Assembly: GCF_000277125.1 (NCBI RefSeq)
Contig: NC_016946.1
Coordinates: 558,001 to 622,000, forward strand
Direction: 5' to 3'
Length of the DNA stretch: 64,000 nucleotides
From: Mycobacterium intracellulare ATCC 13950
Lineage (GTDB): Bacteria > Actinomycetota > Actinomycetes > Mycobacteriales > Mycobacteriaceae
Below, in pieces: positions 41,889 through 51,012 of this stretch. Every line of letters starts with the position of its first letter. The stretch's first letter is position 1. The translations under genes and the position numbers were made by a program. A model generated the notes under the pieces. It did no database searches and had not been told where the DNA came from. It worked only from the letters and a program-made list of their open reading frames with translations.

Positions 41889-43358
41889 ATGGCCTTGCTG
41901 GCCGGCGGCGTGAGCGAACTCTTCATCGACGGCAAGATGTCGGCCGGGAGCGCCGGCACCTTTGCCACGGTCAACCCGGCGACCGAGGAAGTGCTCGGGG
42001 TCGCGGCCAACGCCGACGCCGCCGACATGGACCGCGCGATCGATGCCGCGCGGCGAGCCTTCGATGAGACGGACTGGTCGCGCAACACCGAATTGCGGGT
42101 GCGCTGCGTGCGGCAACTGCGCGAGGCGATGAAGCAGCACCTCGAAGAGCTGCGCGACCTGACCATCGCGGAAGTCGGGGCGCCGCGAATGCTCACCAGC
42201 ATCGCCCAGCTCGAAGTCCCGGTCAACGACCTGGCGTTCGCCGCGGACACCGCCGAATCCTACGAGTACAACCAGGATCTCGGCGAGGCGTCGCCGATGG
42301 GCATCCCCACCAGGCGCACCATCGCGCGTGAGGCCGTCGGCGTCGTCGGCGCCATCACCCCGTGGAACTTTCCGCACCAGATCAACCTCGCCAAGATCGG
42401 GCCCGCCCTGGCCGCCGGAAACAGCGTCGTCCTCAAGCCGGCACCCGACACCCCCTGGTGCGCCGCCGTGCTGGGGGAACTCATCGCCGAGCACACCGAC
42501 TTTCCGCCCGGCGTCATCAACATCGTCACCTCGGACGACCACGGTGTCGGCGCGTTGCTATCGAAAGACCCACGGGTGGACATGATTTCGTTCACCGGGT
42601 CGACGGCGACCGGGCGCAGCGTGATGGCCGACGGCGCGGCGACCATCAAGAAGGTCTTCCTCGAGCTGGGCGGCAAGTCGGCGTTCATCGTCCTCGACGA
42701 CGCCGACCTCGGCGGCGCGGTGGGCGTGGCCGCGTTCTCGGTGTGCATGCACGCGGGGCAAGGCTGCGCGATCACCACCCGGCTGGTGGTGCCGCGGGCG
42801 AAGTACGACGAGGCCGTCTCCGTCGCGGCCGCGACGATGGGCGGCATCAAGGCCGGCGACCCCACCGACCCCGGAACCATCTGCGGGCCAGTGATTTCGG
42901 CGCGCCAGCGTGACCGGATACAGGGCTACCTCGACTCGGCGATCGCCGAGGGCGGGACGTTCGCCTGCGGAGGCGGCCGGCCGGCCGACCGCGAAGTCGG
43001 CTTCTTCATCGAGCCCACGGTGATCGCGGGGCTGGGCAACGACGCGCGCTGCGCGCGCGAGGAGATCTTCGGCCCGGTCCTGACGGTGATCCCGCACGAC
43101 GGCGACGACGACGCCGTCCGCATCGCCAACGACTCGCCATACGGCCTATCGGGCACCGTGTTCGGCGCTGACCCCGACCGGGCGGCCCGGGTCGCCGCGC
43201 GCGTCCGCGCGGGCACGATCAATGTCAACGGCGGCGTGTGGTACTCGGCCGACGCGCCCTTCGGCGGTTACAAGCAGTCCGGAAACGGACGCGAGATGGG
43301 CCTGGCCGGTTTCGAGGAGTACCTGGAAACCAAAACCATTGCGACAGCGATTAACTAG
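41889..43358 (+). CDS. aldA: NAD(P)-dependent aldehyde dehydrogenase AldA
   Basis: A 489-residue aldehyde dehydrogenase, the length I recall for Rv0768. I chose ATG 41889 (MALLAGGVSELFIDGK). Motifs: TPWNFPHQINLAKIGPAL at about 157-174, catalytic Glu in LELGGKSAFIVLDDADL, catalytic Cys in HAGQGCAITTR, and EEIFGPVLTVI. It oxidises an aldehyde to the acid. First gene of the unit aldA-SDR-HIBADH-CMD, divergent from the TetR/P450 operon, which may supply its substrate. Confidence 0.95.
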   Translation: MALLAGGVSELFIDGKMSAGSAGTFATVNPATEEVLGVAANADAADMDRAIDAARRAFDETDWSRNTELRVRCVRQLREAMKQHLEELRDLTIAEVGAPRMLTSIAQLEVPVNDLAFAADTAESYEYNQDLGEASPMGIPTRRTIAREAVGVVGAITPWNFPHQINLAKIGPALAAGNSVVLKPAPDTPWCAAVLGELIAEHTDFPPGVINIVTSDDHGVGALLSKDPRVDMISFTGSTATGRSVMADGAATIKKVFLELGGKSAFIVLDDADLGGAVGVAAFSVCMHAGQGCAITTRLVVPRAKYDEAVSVAAATMGGIKAGDPTDPGTICGPVISARQRDRIQGYLDSAIAEGGTFACGGGRPADREVGFFIEPTVIAGLGNDARCAREEIFGPVLTVIPHDGDDDAVRIANDSPYGLSGTVFGADPDRAARVAARVRAGTINVNGGVWYSADAPFGGYKQSGNGREMGLAGFEEYLETKTIATAIN

Positions 43359-43373
43359 AGGAGCCTCAAGAGC

Positions 43374-44123
43374 ATGCGATTCGAGAACAAGGTCGGCATC
43401 GTCACCGGGTCCGGGGGCGGCATCGGGCAGGCCTACGCCGAGGCCCTGGCGCGCGAGGGTGCCGCGGTGGTGGTCGCCGACATCAACGCCGAGGCGGCCG
43501 AGTCGGTCGCCAAGCAGATCGTGGCCGACGGCGGAACCGCGATCAGCGTTCCGGTCGACGTGTCCGATCCGGCGTCGGCCAAGGCGATGGCCGACCGCAC
43601 GCTGGCCGAATTCGGCGGCATCGACTACCTGGTCAACAACGCCGCCATCTTCGGGGGCATGAAGTTGGACTTCTTGCTCACCATCGACCCGGAGTACTAC
43701 AAGAAGTTCATGAGCGTGAACCTCGACGGGGCGTTGTGGTGCACGCGTGCGGTGTACAAGAAGATGGCCAAGCGCGGCGGTGGGGCGATCGTCAACCAGT
43801 CGTCCACCGCTGCCTGGCTGTACTCGAACTACTACGGCCTGGCCAAGGTCGGCCTCAACGGCCTGACGCAGCAACTGTCCCGCGAGCTGGGCGGCCAGAA
43901 GATCCGGATCAACGCGATCGCGCCCGGCCCCATCGACACCGAGGCCAACCGGACCACCACCCCTCAAGAGATCGTCGCCGACATCGTCAAGGGCCTGCCG
44001 CTGTCGCGAATGGGCACGCCGGCGGACCTGGTCGGCATGTGCCTGTTCCTGCTGTCCGACGAGGCGTCGTGGATCACCGGGCAGATCTTCAATGTCGACG
44101 GCGGACAGATAATCCGGTCATAG
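43374..44123 (+). CDS. SDR oxidoreductase (Rv0769 type)
   Basis: A 249-residue classical SDR. TGSGGGIGQAYA at about 11-22, NNAA, Ser in VNQSSTAAW, YYGLAKVGLNG as the catalytic Tyr/Lys, and ITGQIFNVDGGQ near the end. It starts 15 nt after aldA. An upstream GAGGAG-like site is present. Substrate unknown. Confidence 0.92.
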   Translation: MRFENKVGIVTGSGGGIGQAYAEALAREGAAVVVADINAEAAESVAKQIVADGGTAISVPVDVSDPASAKAMADRTLAEFGGIDYLVNNAAIFGGMKLDFLLTIDPEYYKKFMSVNLDGALWCTRAVYKKMAKRGGGAIVNQSSTAAWLYSNYYGLAKVGLNGLTQQLSRELGGQKIRINAIAPGPIDTEANRTTTPQEIVADIVKGLPLSRMGTPADLVGMCLFLLSDEASWITGQIFNVDGGQIIRS

Positions 44124-44167
44124 CCGCCGGCGACGATGCAGAGCGAAGCGATGAGGAGGAGTGGCGC

Positions 44168-45025
44168 ATGACTGAAGCGCTCAAGCTGGGCTATATCGGG
44201 CTGGGCAATATGGGCGCTCCGATGGCCACGAAGATGACCGAATGGCCGGGCGGGGTAACGGTTTTCGACATTCGGACCGATGCGATGACCCCACTGGCCG
44301 AAAAGGGCGCCCGCCTGGCCGACAGCGTCGCCGACGTCGCGGCCGCCGACATCATCCACATCACCGTGCTCAACGACGCCCAGGTTCGCGAGGTGGTCGG
44401 CGAGCTGGCCGCGCACGCCGAGCCCGGGACGGTCATCGCCATCCACTCGACGATCAGCGACACCACGGCCGTCGACCTGGCCCGCGATCTCAAAGAGCGG
44501 GGCATCCACATCGTCGACGCCCCGGTCAGCGGCGGCGCGGCCGCCGCCGCGAAGGGTGAGCTCGCCACCATGGTGGGCGCCGACCGCGAGGTGTACGAGC
44601 GGATCAAGCCGGCGTTCAAACACTGGGCGGCCGTGGTCATCCACGCCGGTGAGCCGGGTGCGGGTACCCGAATGAAGTTGGCCCGCAACATGTTGACGTT
44701 CACCTCGTATGCCGCCGCGTGCGAGGCCATGAAACTCGCCGAGGCGGCCGGGCTGGATCTGCAGGCGCTCGGACGGGTGGTGCGTCATACCGACGCTCTC
44801 ACCGGTGGCCCTGGGGCGATCATGGTGCGTGAGGACATGAAAGACCTCGAGCCGGACAACTTCCTGTACCAGCCGTTCCTGCACACCCGGGGGCTGGGGG
44901 AGAAGGATCTGAGCCTGGCATTGGCCCTCGGCGAGTCGGTGTCGGTCGATCTACCGCTCGCGCAGTTGGCCTACGAGCGATTGGCCGCCGGCCTCGGGGT
45001 GCCACACACGAAGAAAGAGGCGTAA
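44168..45025 (+). CDS. 3-hydroxyisobutyrate dehydrogenase-like protein (Rv0770 type)
   Basis: A 285-residue beta-hydroxyacid dehydrogenase. I chose ATG 44168 with GAGGAGG upstream. The Rossmann motif is GYIGLGNMGAPMA at about 8-20, the substrate-binding VDAPVSGGAAAAAKGEL at about 117-133, and the catalytic-Lys region GAGTRMKLARN. It oxidises a 3-hydroxy acid with NAD. Its TAA overlaps the ATG of the CMD-family gene (TAATG). Confidence 0.92.
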   Translation: MTEALKLGYIGLGNMGAPMATKMTEWPGGVTVFDIRTDAMTPLAEKGARLADSVADVAAADIIHITVLNDAQVREVVGELAAHAEPGTVIAIHSTISDTTAVDLARDLKERGIHIVDAPVSGGAAAAAKGELATMVGADREVYERIKPAFKHWAAVVIHAGEPGAGTRMKLARNMLTFTSYAAACEAMKLAEAAGLDLQALGRVVRHTDALTGGPGAIMVREDMKDLEPDNFLYQPFLHTRGLGEKDLSLALALGESVSVDLPLAQLAYERLAAGLGVPHTKKEA

Positions 45026-45453
45026 TGGACGAGCTGCGCAGCAAGGGTCTCGCGAAGATGAACGAGGTCTACGGCTGGGAGATGCCCAACGTCGAAGGCG
45101 ACGCGTACTTCGACCTGACCGTCGATCACCTGTTCGGCAGCATCTGGACGCGGCCGGGATTGTCGATGCGCGACAAGCGCATCATGACGCTGACGGCCGT
45201 GACCGCGATCGGGAACCGCGACCTGGCCGAGATCCAGATCAACGCCGCGCTCCTCAACGGCGAACTCTCCGAGACCGAACTGAAGGAGATGGCCGTCTTC
45301 CTCACCCACTACCTCGGCTTCCCGCTGGGTTCGGCCCTCAATGGCGCGGTCGACGCCGTGGTGGCCAAGCGCAAGAAGGCGGCGGCGAAGGGGGGCGGCG
45401 AGGACAAGAAGGCCAACGTGGATGCCGCGCTGAAGATGCACTCGGGCGAGTGA
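45025..45453 (+). CDS. carboxymuconolactone decarboxylase-family protein (Rv0771 type)
   Basis: A 142-residue CMD/AhpD-fold protein. Recognisable features: FDLTVDHLFGSIWTRPGLSMRDKRIMTLTAVTAIG (about 30-64) and HYLGFPLGSALNGAVDAVVAKRK. The CxxC pair of AhpD-type peroxidases is absent, so it is more like gamma-carboxymuconolactone decarboxylase. The true reaction is unknown. The tail is rich in Lys and Gly. One-base overlap with the preceding gene. Confidence 0.88.
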   Translation: MDELRSKGLAKMNEVYGWEMPNVEGDAYFDLTVDHLFGSIWTRPGLSMRDKRIMTLTAVTAIGNRDLAEIQINAALLNGELSETELKEMAVFLTHYLGFPLGSALNGAVDAVVAKRKKAAAKGGGEDKKANVDAALKMHSGE

Positions 45454-45463
45454 TCGGTCAATC

Positions 45464-46549
45464 TCAGTACGGCTGAACGCCTTCGGGCATCACGTATTCG
45501 GAGATCGGCGCGGAGACCCCGTTGATCGTCGTTCCGCCGTTGATGATGCCCGGCGCCAGCTCCAGCATGTTGTGCGGGAAACCGAGCCTCGGTTTGGTCA
45601 ACGCGTCCAGCCGAGCCAGCTCGTTGGCGCCCAGGTTCACGTCGGCGGCCCGGACGTTGTCCTCGAGCTGGGAGAGCCGCCGCGCGCCGATGATGACGGA
45701 CGAGACGGCACGCTGCGCGCGGACCCAGGCCAGCGCCACGCTGGCGACATTCGTCTCGTGCGCTCTCGCGATGACCTCGAGTTCATCGATGACGGCGTAG
45801 GTCTTCTCGTTGAGAAAGGCATCCACCATGGCGCCGCGGTCGGCGTCGTGCCGGCCGCTGTTGGCGCGGGTGTACTTGCCGCTGAGTACGCCGCCCTTCA
45901 ACGGCGACCACGGCGTGATGCCGAGGCCGAATTCGGACGCCATCGGCACGAGTTCCTGTTCGATGGTGCGCTCCAGCAGCGAGTACTCGACCTGCAGCCC
46001 GATGAACGCCGACCAGCCGCGGAAGCGCGCGAGGAGGTTGGCTTCGGCGATCTTCCACGCCGGGGTGTCCGAAACCCCGATGTAGCGCACCTTGCCGGCA
46101 CGCACGAGGTCGTCGAGTGCCGCCATGGTCTCCTCGATCGGGGTGTTGGCGTCCCAGATGTGCAGCCAGTACAAATCGATGTAGTCGGTTTGCAAGCGAC
46201 GCAACGAATTTTCGCAGGCGCTGATCAGTGATTTGCGGCCCGAGCCGCCGCCGTTGGGATCACCCGGATACAGGTTGCCGCTGAACTTGGTGGCGATCGT
46301 CAACCGATCGCGGCGGGCGGGGTGGCGCCCGACGTGGTCACCGATGATCTTCTCGGAATGGCTTCGGGTGTAGAAGTTGGCGGTGTCGATGAAATTGCCG
46401 CCGAGTTCGATGTAGCGGTCGATGATCTGTTGTGACTCCTCGACACTGCTGCCCCAGCCGAGGTCTTCGCCAAAGGTCATCGCGCCCAGGCAAAGGGGGC
46501 TGACGCGCAAACCGGAGCGTCCGAGTGTCACGTATTGATCCAGCGGCAT
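45464..46549 (-). CDS. aldo/keto reductase
   Basis: A 361-residue aldo/keto reductase (DUF-free AKR12-like type). The tetrad segments are visible: Asp in GGNFIDTANFYTRSHSE (about 51-67), Lys in IATKFSGN, and His in YWLHIWD. The C-terminal SVIIGARRLSQLEDNV is the NADPH-binding segment. I chose ATG 46549; a GTG at 46558 is too close to the possible RBS. It is inserted with the divergent marR gene between the Rv0771-type gene and purD relative to the M. tuberculosis order. Confidence 0.9.
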   Translation of the reverse strand: MPLDQYVTLGRSGLRVSPLCLGAMTFGEDLGWGSSVEESQQIIDRYIELGGNFIDTANFYTRSHSEKIIGDHVGRHPARRDRLTIATKFSGNLYPGDPNGGGSGRKSLISACENSLRRLQTDYIDLYWLHIWDANTPIEETMAALDDLVRAGKVRYIGVSDTPAWKIAEANLLARFRGWSAFIGLQVEYSLLERTIEQELVPMASEFGLGITPWSPLKGGVLSGKYTRANSGRHDADRGAMVDAFLNEKTYAVIDELEVIARAHETNVASVALAWVRAQRAVSSVIIGARRLSQLEDNVRAADVNLGANELARLDALTKPRLGFPHNMLELAPGIINGGTTINGVSAPISEYVMPEGVQPY

Positions 46550-46585
46550 GTTGCCCACTTCCTGGTAGATTGTTCGACCATGAGG

Positions 46586-46607
46586 TTGTTCATAACAAAA
46601 CTAGTTT
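46586..46607. promoter_or_regulatory. abutting dyads at the MarR/aldo-keto reductase promoter
   Basis: TTGTT-CAT-AACAA (46586-46598) and AAACTAGTTT (46598-46607) are two perfect inverted repeats sharing one base. They fill the space up to the marR ATG at 46608. They are AT-rich against a GC-rich background, as expected for a MarR operator, and lie 37-58 nt from the reductase start. Confidence 0.55.
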
Positions 46608-47036
46608 ATGTCTGAACGATCTGGCAAGTCGTCTGCAGTGGATGCGGCCAAGATCTGGTCGCTGAACTATCGGGTGCTGCTGTCGGTCATCTCGTGCGCC
46701 GAGGCGGACATCTGCGCGCTGGGCCTCGAATCCAAGGAGCTTTTCCTGCTCGCCGAGATCGACGAGCATCCCTATCCGGCCGAGCTGGCCGCGACCCTGA
46801 GCATGCCCAAGGCGACGGTGACGCTCTACCTGAAACGGCTCGAGGCCGCGGGGTTCGTGCGCCGCGAGATCGACCCGTCCGATTTGCGCCGGCACCGGCT
46901 GCAGCTCACGACGACCGGGCGCCGGGCCGCCAGGGACGGCCTGAAGCTGCTTTCCGACGAGTTCGACAAGCGCCTCGGGCGGCTCACCGTCGCCCAGCGC
47001 AACGACCTCAGGAGCCTGCTCGAGAAAATCCTCTGA
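46608..47036 (+). CDS. MarR-family regulator
   Basis: A 142-residue winged-helix regulator. The recognition-helix region is PAELAATLSMPKATVTLYLKRLEAAGFVRREIDPSDLRRHRLQLT (about 57-101), with the wing DPSDLRRHRL. No Shine-Dalgarno precedes the ATG, which directly follows the AAACTAGTTT palindrome, so the transcript may be leaderless or the start may be later. It is divergent from the aldo/keto reductase and likely represses it and itself; the inducer is unknown. purD follows after 50 nt. Confidence 0.87.
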   Translation: MSERSGKSSAVDAAKIWSLNYRVLLSVISCAEADICALGLESKELFLLAEIDEHPYPAELAATLSMPKATVTLYLKRLEAAGFVRREIDPSDLRRHRLQLTTTGRRAARDGLKLLSDEFDKRLGRLTVAQRNDLRSLLEKIL

Positions 47037-47086
47037 GCGTGGGGACTGTGGGCGTGAGCAGGTTGGCCCGGCTAGTCTGACGTGTC

Positions 47087-48355
47087 GTGCGCGTCCTGGT
47101 GATCGGTTCCGGTGCCCGTGAGCATGCGCTGCTGCTGGCGCTGCGCAAAGACCCGCAGGTCACGGGGCTGGCCATCGCCCCGGGCAACGCCGGCACCGCC
47201 CGGCTGGCCGAGCAGCACGACGTCGACGTCACCTCGGCGGAGGATGTCGTCGCCCTGGCCCGAGCGGTGCGCGCCGACCTGGTGGTCATCGGTCCCGAGG
47301 TGCCGCTGGTCCTCGGGGTGGCCGACGCGCTGCGGTCGGCCGGCATCGTCTGCTTCGGCCCCGGCAAGGACGCCGCCCGCATCGAAGGCTCCAAGGCGTT
47401 CGCCAAAGAGGTCATGGCCTCGGCCGGCGTGCGCACCGCGGCCACCGAAATCGTCGACAGCCCCGCACTTTTGGACGCCGCCCTGGACCGCTTTGGTCCG
47501 CCGGCCGGCGATGCGGCGTGGGTGGTGAAGGACGACCGCCTCGCCGCCGGCAAGGGAGTGGTGGTGACCGCGGATCGCGGTGCGGCGCGAGCGCACGCCG
47601 CCGGGCTGCTCGAAGCCGGCCACCCGGTGCTGCTGGAGTCGTATCTGGACGGTCCCGAGGTGTCGCTGTTCTGCGTCGTCGACGGCGCGACCGTGGTGCC
47701 GCTGCTGCCGGCGCAGGACTTCAAGCGCGTCGGCGACGGCGACAGCGGACCCAACACCGGCGGCATGGGCGCCTACGCGCCGGTCCCGTGGCTTCCCGAC
47801 GAGGTCTATCGCGACATCGTCGGCAACATCGTCGAACCCGTTGCGGCCGAGATGGTTGCGCGTGGCTGCCCGTTCAGCGGATTGCTGTATGCCGGGCTCG
47901 CGATCACCGCAAACGGGCCCGCGGTGGTTGAATTCAACTGCCGCTTCGGCGATCCCGAGACCCAAGCGGTGCTGGCACTGCTGGAATCGCCACTCGGCCA
48001 GCTCCTGTACGCGGCGGGCAGCGGCACGTTGACGGAGTTCGGCGAGCTGCGCTGGCACGACGGTGCCGCGGTGACGGTGGTGCTCGCGGCGGAGAACTAT
48101 CCCGGGCGTCCTCGGGTGGGCGACGTCATCGTCGGCTCCGAGGCCGACGGGGTGCTGCACGCCGGAACCGCGCGACGCGAGGACGGCGAAATCGTCTCCT
48201 CGGGTGGCCGCGTGCTGTCGGTGGTGGGAACCGGCGCCGACCTCTCGGCAGCGCGAGATCACGCGTATGACGTCCTACGTTCGATTCGACTGCCGGGCAG
48301 TCATTTCCGCAACGACATCGCCCAGCTGGCGGCCGAAGGCCAGATCCGCGTCTAA
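47087..48355 (+). CDS. purD: phosphoribosylamine-glycine ligase PurD
   Basis: A 422-residue GAR synthetase, equal in length to M. tuberculosis PurD. The GTG start gives [19 protein letters not shown]. The ATP-grasp core is visible: [47 protein letters not shown] and [16 protein letters not shown]. It catalyses the second step of purine biosynthesis in the cytosol. Convergent with ggtA (6-nt gap). Confidence 0.97.
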   Translation: MRVLVIGSGAREHALLLALRKDPQVTGLAIAPGNAGTARLAEQHDVDVTSAEDVVALARAVRADLVVIGPEVPLVLGVADALRSAGIVCFGPGKDAARIEGSKAFAKEVMASAGVRTAATEIVDSPALLDAALDRFGPPAGDAAWVVKDDRLAAGKGVVVTADRGAARAHAAGLLEAGHPVLLESYLDGPEVSLFCVVDGATVVPLLPAQDFKRVGDGDSGPNTGGMGAYAPVPWLPDEVYRDIVGNIVEPVAAEMVARGCPFSGLLYAGLAITANGPAVVEFNCRFGDPETQAVLALLESPLGQLLYAAGSGTLTEFGELRWHDGAAVTVVLAAENYPGRPRVGDVIVGSEADGVLHAGTARREDGEIVSSGGRVLSVVGTGADLSAARDHAYDVLRSIRLPGSHFRNDIAQLAAEGQIRV

Positions 48356-48361
48356 AAGGCG

Positions 48362-49945
48362 TTAGAAGGCGACCGCCTGTCCGTCGCGGCGCGGATCGCT
48401 GGCAGCGAAATAGCCGCCGTCGAGCCGCCAGATCGCCTGGCAGCTGCCGAATTGGTTGTAGTCGTCGACGGCGACCAGGTCGTGCCCGCGCCGGCGCAAT
48501 TCGTCGAGCGTCGCAGCGGGGAAACCCTTTTCGCAGCTGACCTGCGTCCCCTCCACCCACCGGAACCGCGGGCCGTCACACGCCGCCTGCGGGTTCTGCC
48601 CGTGGTCGGCGATGCGCACCATCACCTGCACATGTCCCTGCGGCTGCATCATTCCGCCCATCACCCCGAAGCTCATCACCGGGGCCCCATCCTTGGTCAC
48701 GAAGGCCGGAATGATGGTGTGGAAGGGGCGCTTGTTCGGGCCCACGACGTTCGGATGGCCTTTCGTCGCAAGGAAATTCGCGCCCCGGTTTTGCAGCGAG
48801 ATGCCGGTGCCGGGCACCACCACGCCGGAACCGAATCCCATGTAGTTCGACTGGATCATCGACACCATCATCCCCGCGGCGTCGGCCGCGGTCAGGTAGA
48901 CGGTTCCGCCCGTCGGGGCGCCCGCGGAGGCCGGCTTCGCCCTCGCGCGGTCGATCAGCGCGGCGCGCTGCGCCAGGTAGTCCGTGTCCAACAGGTGTTC
49001 GGGCCGCAGCGGCATGTGCTCGATGTCGGCGACATACGCCTGGACGTCGGCGAACGCGAGCTTCACCGCTTCGATCTGCAGGTGCACGCTGTCGGCGGAA
49101 TCCGGTGGCAGCGACGCCATGTCGAAGCGCTCCAGGATGCCCAGGGCGATCAGCGCGACGATCCCCTGCCCGTTGGGCGGAATCTCGTGCACGGTGTATC
49201 CGCGGTAGCCGCCGTCGACAGTGCCCACCCAGTCGGCGCGGTGCGCCGCGAGGTCGCTACCCCGCATGACACCGCCGTGGGCCGACGCGTGCGCCTCGAG
49301 TTTGGCGGCCAGCACCCCGCGGTAGAACGCCTCGCCGCGGCTGGCGGCGATCGCCTCGAGTGTGGCCGCGTGATCGGGCAGGCTGAATCGCTCGCCGGGT
49401 TTCGGCGCCCGCCCGCCCGGCAGAAACGCCTCGGCGAAACCCGGCTGCCTCTCGAAGAGCGGCACCTGGGCCGCCCACTGCTCGGCCACCGTCGGCGAAA
49501 CCAGAAAGCCGTTGCGGCCGTAGGAGATCGCGGGCTCGAAGAGCCGCTCGAACGGCAGCTTGCCAAACTTGGAGTGCAGTTCGGTCCACGCCGACACCGC
49601 GCCCGGCACGGTCACCGAATTCCACCCGAAGAGGGGAACGGCTTCTCCGCCAAAGTATTCCGGAGTCCAGCCCGCCGGGGAGCGGCCCGATGCGTTCAGC
49701 CCGTGCAATTGCTTGCCATCCCACACGATGGCAAAGGCGTCCGAGCCGATGCCGTTGGAAACCGGCTCCACGATCGTCAGCGTGATGGCGGTGGCTATGG
49801 CCGCGTCGACCGCGCTGCCGCCCTCGGCGAGCATCCGCAGGCCAGCCTGGGCGGCGAGCGGTTGCGATGTGCACACAACATTTTCCGCCACGACGGGCTT
49901 GCGGGGCCAGGCGTAGGGGAGGTTCCAGTCGAACGGTGCGCTCAT
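48362..49945 (-). CDS. ggtA: gamma-glutamyltransferase-family Ntn hydrolase GgtA
   Basis: A 527-residue gamma-glutamyltranspeptidase-like protein made as a proenzyme that cleaves itself. The probable new N-terminal nucleophile is Thr348 in PTGG-TVYLTAADA; it is followed by the signature SNYMGFGSGVVVPGTGISLQNRGANF and by GGMMQPQGHVQ. No clear signal peptide is present, so it may be cytosolic and act on a gamma-glutamyl or cephalosporin-like amide. It lies downstream of the esterase gene on the same strand, with a 48-bp palindromic element between. Confidence 0.9.
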   Translation of the reverse strand: MSAPFDWNLPYAWPRKPVVAENVVCTSQPLAAQAGLRMLAEGGSAVDAAIATAITLTIVEPVSNGIGSDAFAIVWDGKQLHGLNASGRSPAGWTPEYFGGEAVPLFGWNSVTVPGAVSAWTELHSKFGKLPFERLFEPAISYGRNGFLVSPTVAEQWAAQVPLFERQPGFAEAFLPGGRAPKPGERFSLPDHAATLEAIAASRGEAFYRGVLAAKLEAHASAHGGVMRGSDLAAHRADWVGTVDGGYRGYTVHEIPPNGQGIVALIALGILERFDMASLPPDSADSVHLQIEAVKLAFADVQAYVADIEHMPLRPEHLLDTDYLAQRAALIDRARAKPASAGAPTGGTVYLTAADAAGMMVSMIQSNYMGFGSGVVVPGTGISLQNRGANFLATKGHPNVVGPNKRPFHTIIPAFVTKDGAPVMSFGVMGGMMQPQGHVQVMVRIADHGQNPQAACDGPRFRWVEGTQVSCEKGFPAATLDELRRRGHDLVAVDDYNQFGSCQAIWRLDGGYFAASDPRRDGQAVAF

Positions 49946-49954
49946 CTCCGCGAG

Positions 49955-50002
49955 CGTAACGCCATGGCGATTTCGGACGCGATGCTTCGCCGTGGCGTTA
50001 CG
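49955..50002. repeat. REP-like 48-bp palindromic element, copy A
   Basis: Left arm CGTAACGCCATGGCGA (49955-49970), 16-nt loop, right arm TCGCCGTGGCGTTACG (49987-50002). The arms pair over all 16 positions with one G-T wobble. A second copy of identical 16-16-16 layout lies at 52406-52453. Located in the 82-nt gap between the esterase stop and the ggtA start. Confidence 0.7.
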
Positions 50003-50027
50003 CCCGCGGGGCGGCGGCGCAGACCCC

Positions 50028-50939
50028 TCACGCCGTCAGCAGCGGTGCCATCCAGGTCAGCTCGGCGGGCAACTGCGAGCTCCAGAATCCCCCGTCGTGC
50101 CCACCGGGTGAGAAGCCACCGGCCGGCGGATTGGGCAGTTGCGCGATGAACTGCTTTGTCGCGCTGTAAAACGGATCGCTGTCGCCGCAATCGATCCGAA
50201 TGGGGATCGAGGCCAGGGCGGGCATGCCGAACACCGAGTTCGCGGCGAAGTCGTCGGGGCCGTCGAAAGCGCCGGGTGCGGCCGCGCCTGACGACATCCA
50301 CAGTGCGGGGCTCACCGCGCAGATCGCCGCGGTGCGGCCCGGTCCCAACCGACCGCCCAGCAGCAATGCGCCGTAGCCGCCCATCGACCAGCCCAGGAAC
50401 GCCACCCGTGAGGTGTCCAGATTCTGGTTGCCCAGCATCGGGATGAGCTCGTCGAGCACCATGGCGCCGCTGTCCTCGCCGGAAGACCGTTTGTGCCAAT
50501 AGCTGCCGCCGCCGTCGACGGCGACCACCGCGAACGGCGGTAGTCCGGCGTCGACGGCCTGCGCCAGACCGTGTTCGACGCCGCCCGCCATCACGGTGGA
50601 CGCGTCACTGCCCTTGCCGTGCAGCGCGATCACGGGTCGCAGCGGCTTCGTCTGGCCCGGCGGACGCGCGATGGCCCAATTCGTGTTCACGCCGCCACGC
50701 GCGGCGGAGACGAAGGAACCGGTCACCATGGTGGGCGCGGCCGCCGCCGGGGGAGCCGGATCGCTAGGCGGGCTCGGCGCCAAAGGCACCTGGGTGCCGG
50801 CCGTCGACACCGGCGTGGCATGAGATGTGCGTGGCTGTAACAGGATGTCGAGTCCGTACGCGCCGACGGCGCCGAGGGCCGCACCGGCGCCGAGACCGAG
50901 CACGGCGCGGCGGCTCAAGTCGGGCATGCGGGCCATCAT
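50028..50939 (-). CDS. exported esterase/alpha-beta hydrolase (Rv0774c type)
   Basis: A 303-residue esterase-D-like hydrolase (the length of Rv0774c). Residues 1-35 hold a twin-arginine-like signal (LSRRAVLGLGAGAALG), followed by a Pro/Ala-rich linker. The catalytic Ser is in LGWSMGGYGAL, the acid probably in DCGDSDPF, and His in SPGGHDGGFW. The start is ATG 50939 or the next ATG at 50936. It is probably located in the envelope and acts on an ester. Divergent from a TetR gene. Confidence 0.87.
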   Translation of the reverse strand: MMARMPDLSRRAVLGLGAGAALGAVGAYGLDILLQPRTSHATPVSTAGTQVPLAPSPPSDPAPPAAAAPTMVTGSFVSAARGGVNTNWAIARPPGQTKPLRPVIALHGKGSDASTVMAGGVEHGLAQAVDAGLPPFAVVAVDGGGSYWHKRSSGEDSGAMVLDELIPMLGNQNLDTSRVAFLGWSMGGYGALLLGGRLGPGRTAAICAVSPALWMSSGAAAPGAFDGPDDFAANSVFGMPALASIPIRIDCGDSDPFYSATKQFIAQLPNPPAGGFSPGGHDGGFWSSQLPAELTWMAPLLTA

Positions 50940-51012
50940 GCCATGTTCGTTCGGCGGGCCGTTTGGCCGAAATGGCAATGCAGTACCACTTTGGCTGGCA
51001 CGATGGCTACTC

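Noticed and set aside
45464..47036. Aldo/keto reductase-marR pair as a mobile element
   Set aside because: No transposase, terminal repeats or target duplication found; a simple insertion or lineage loss explains it.
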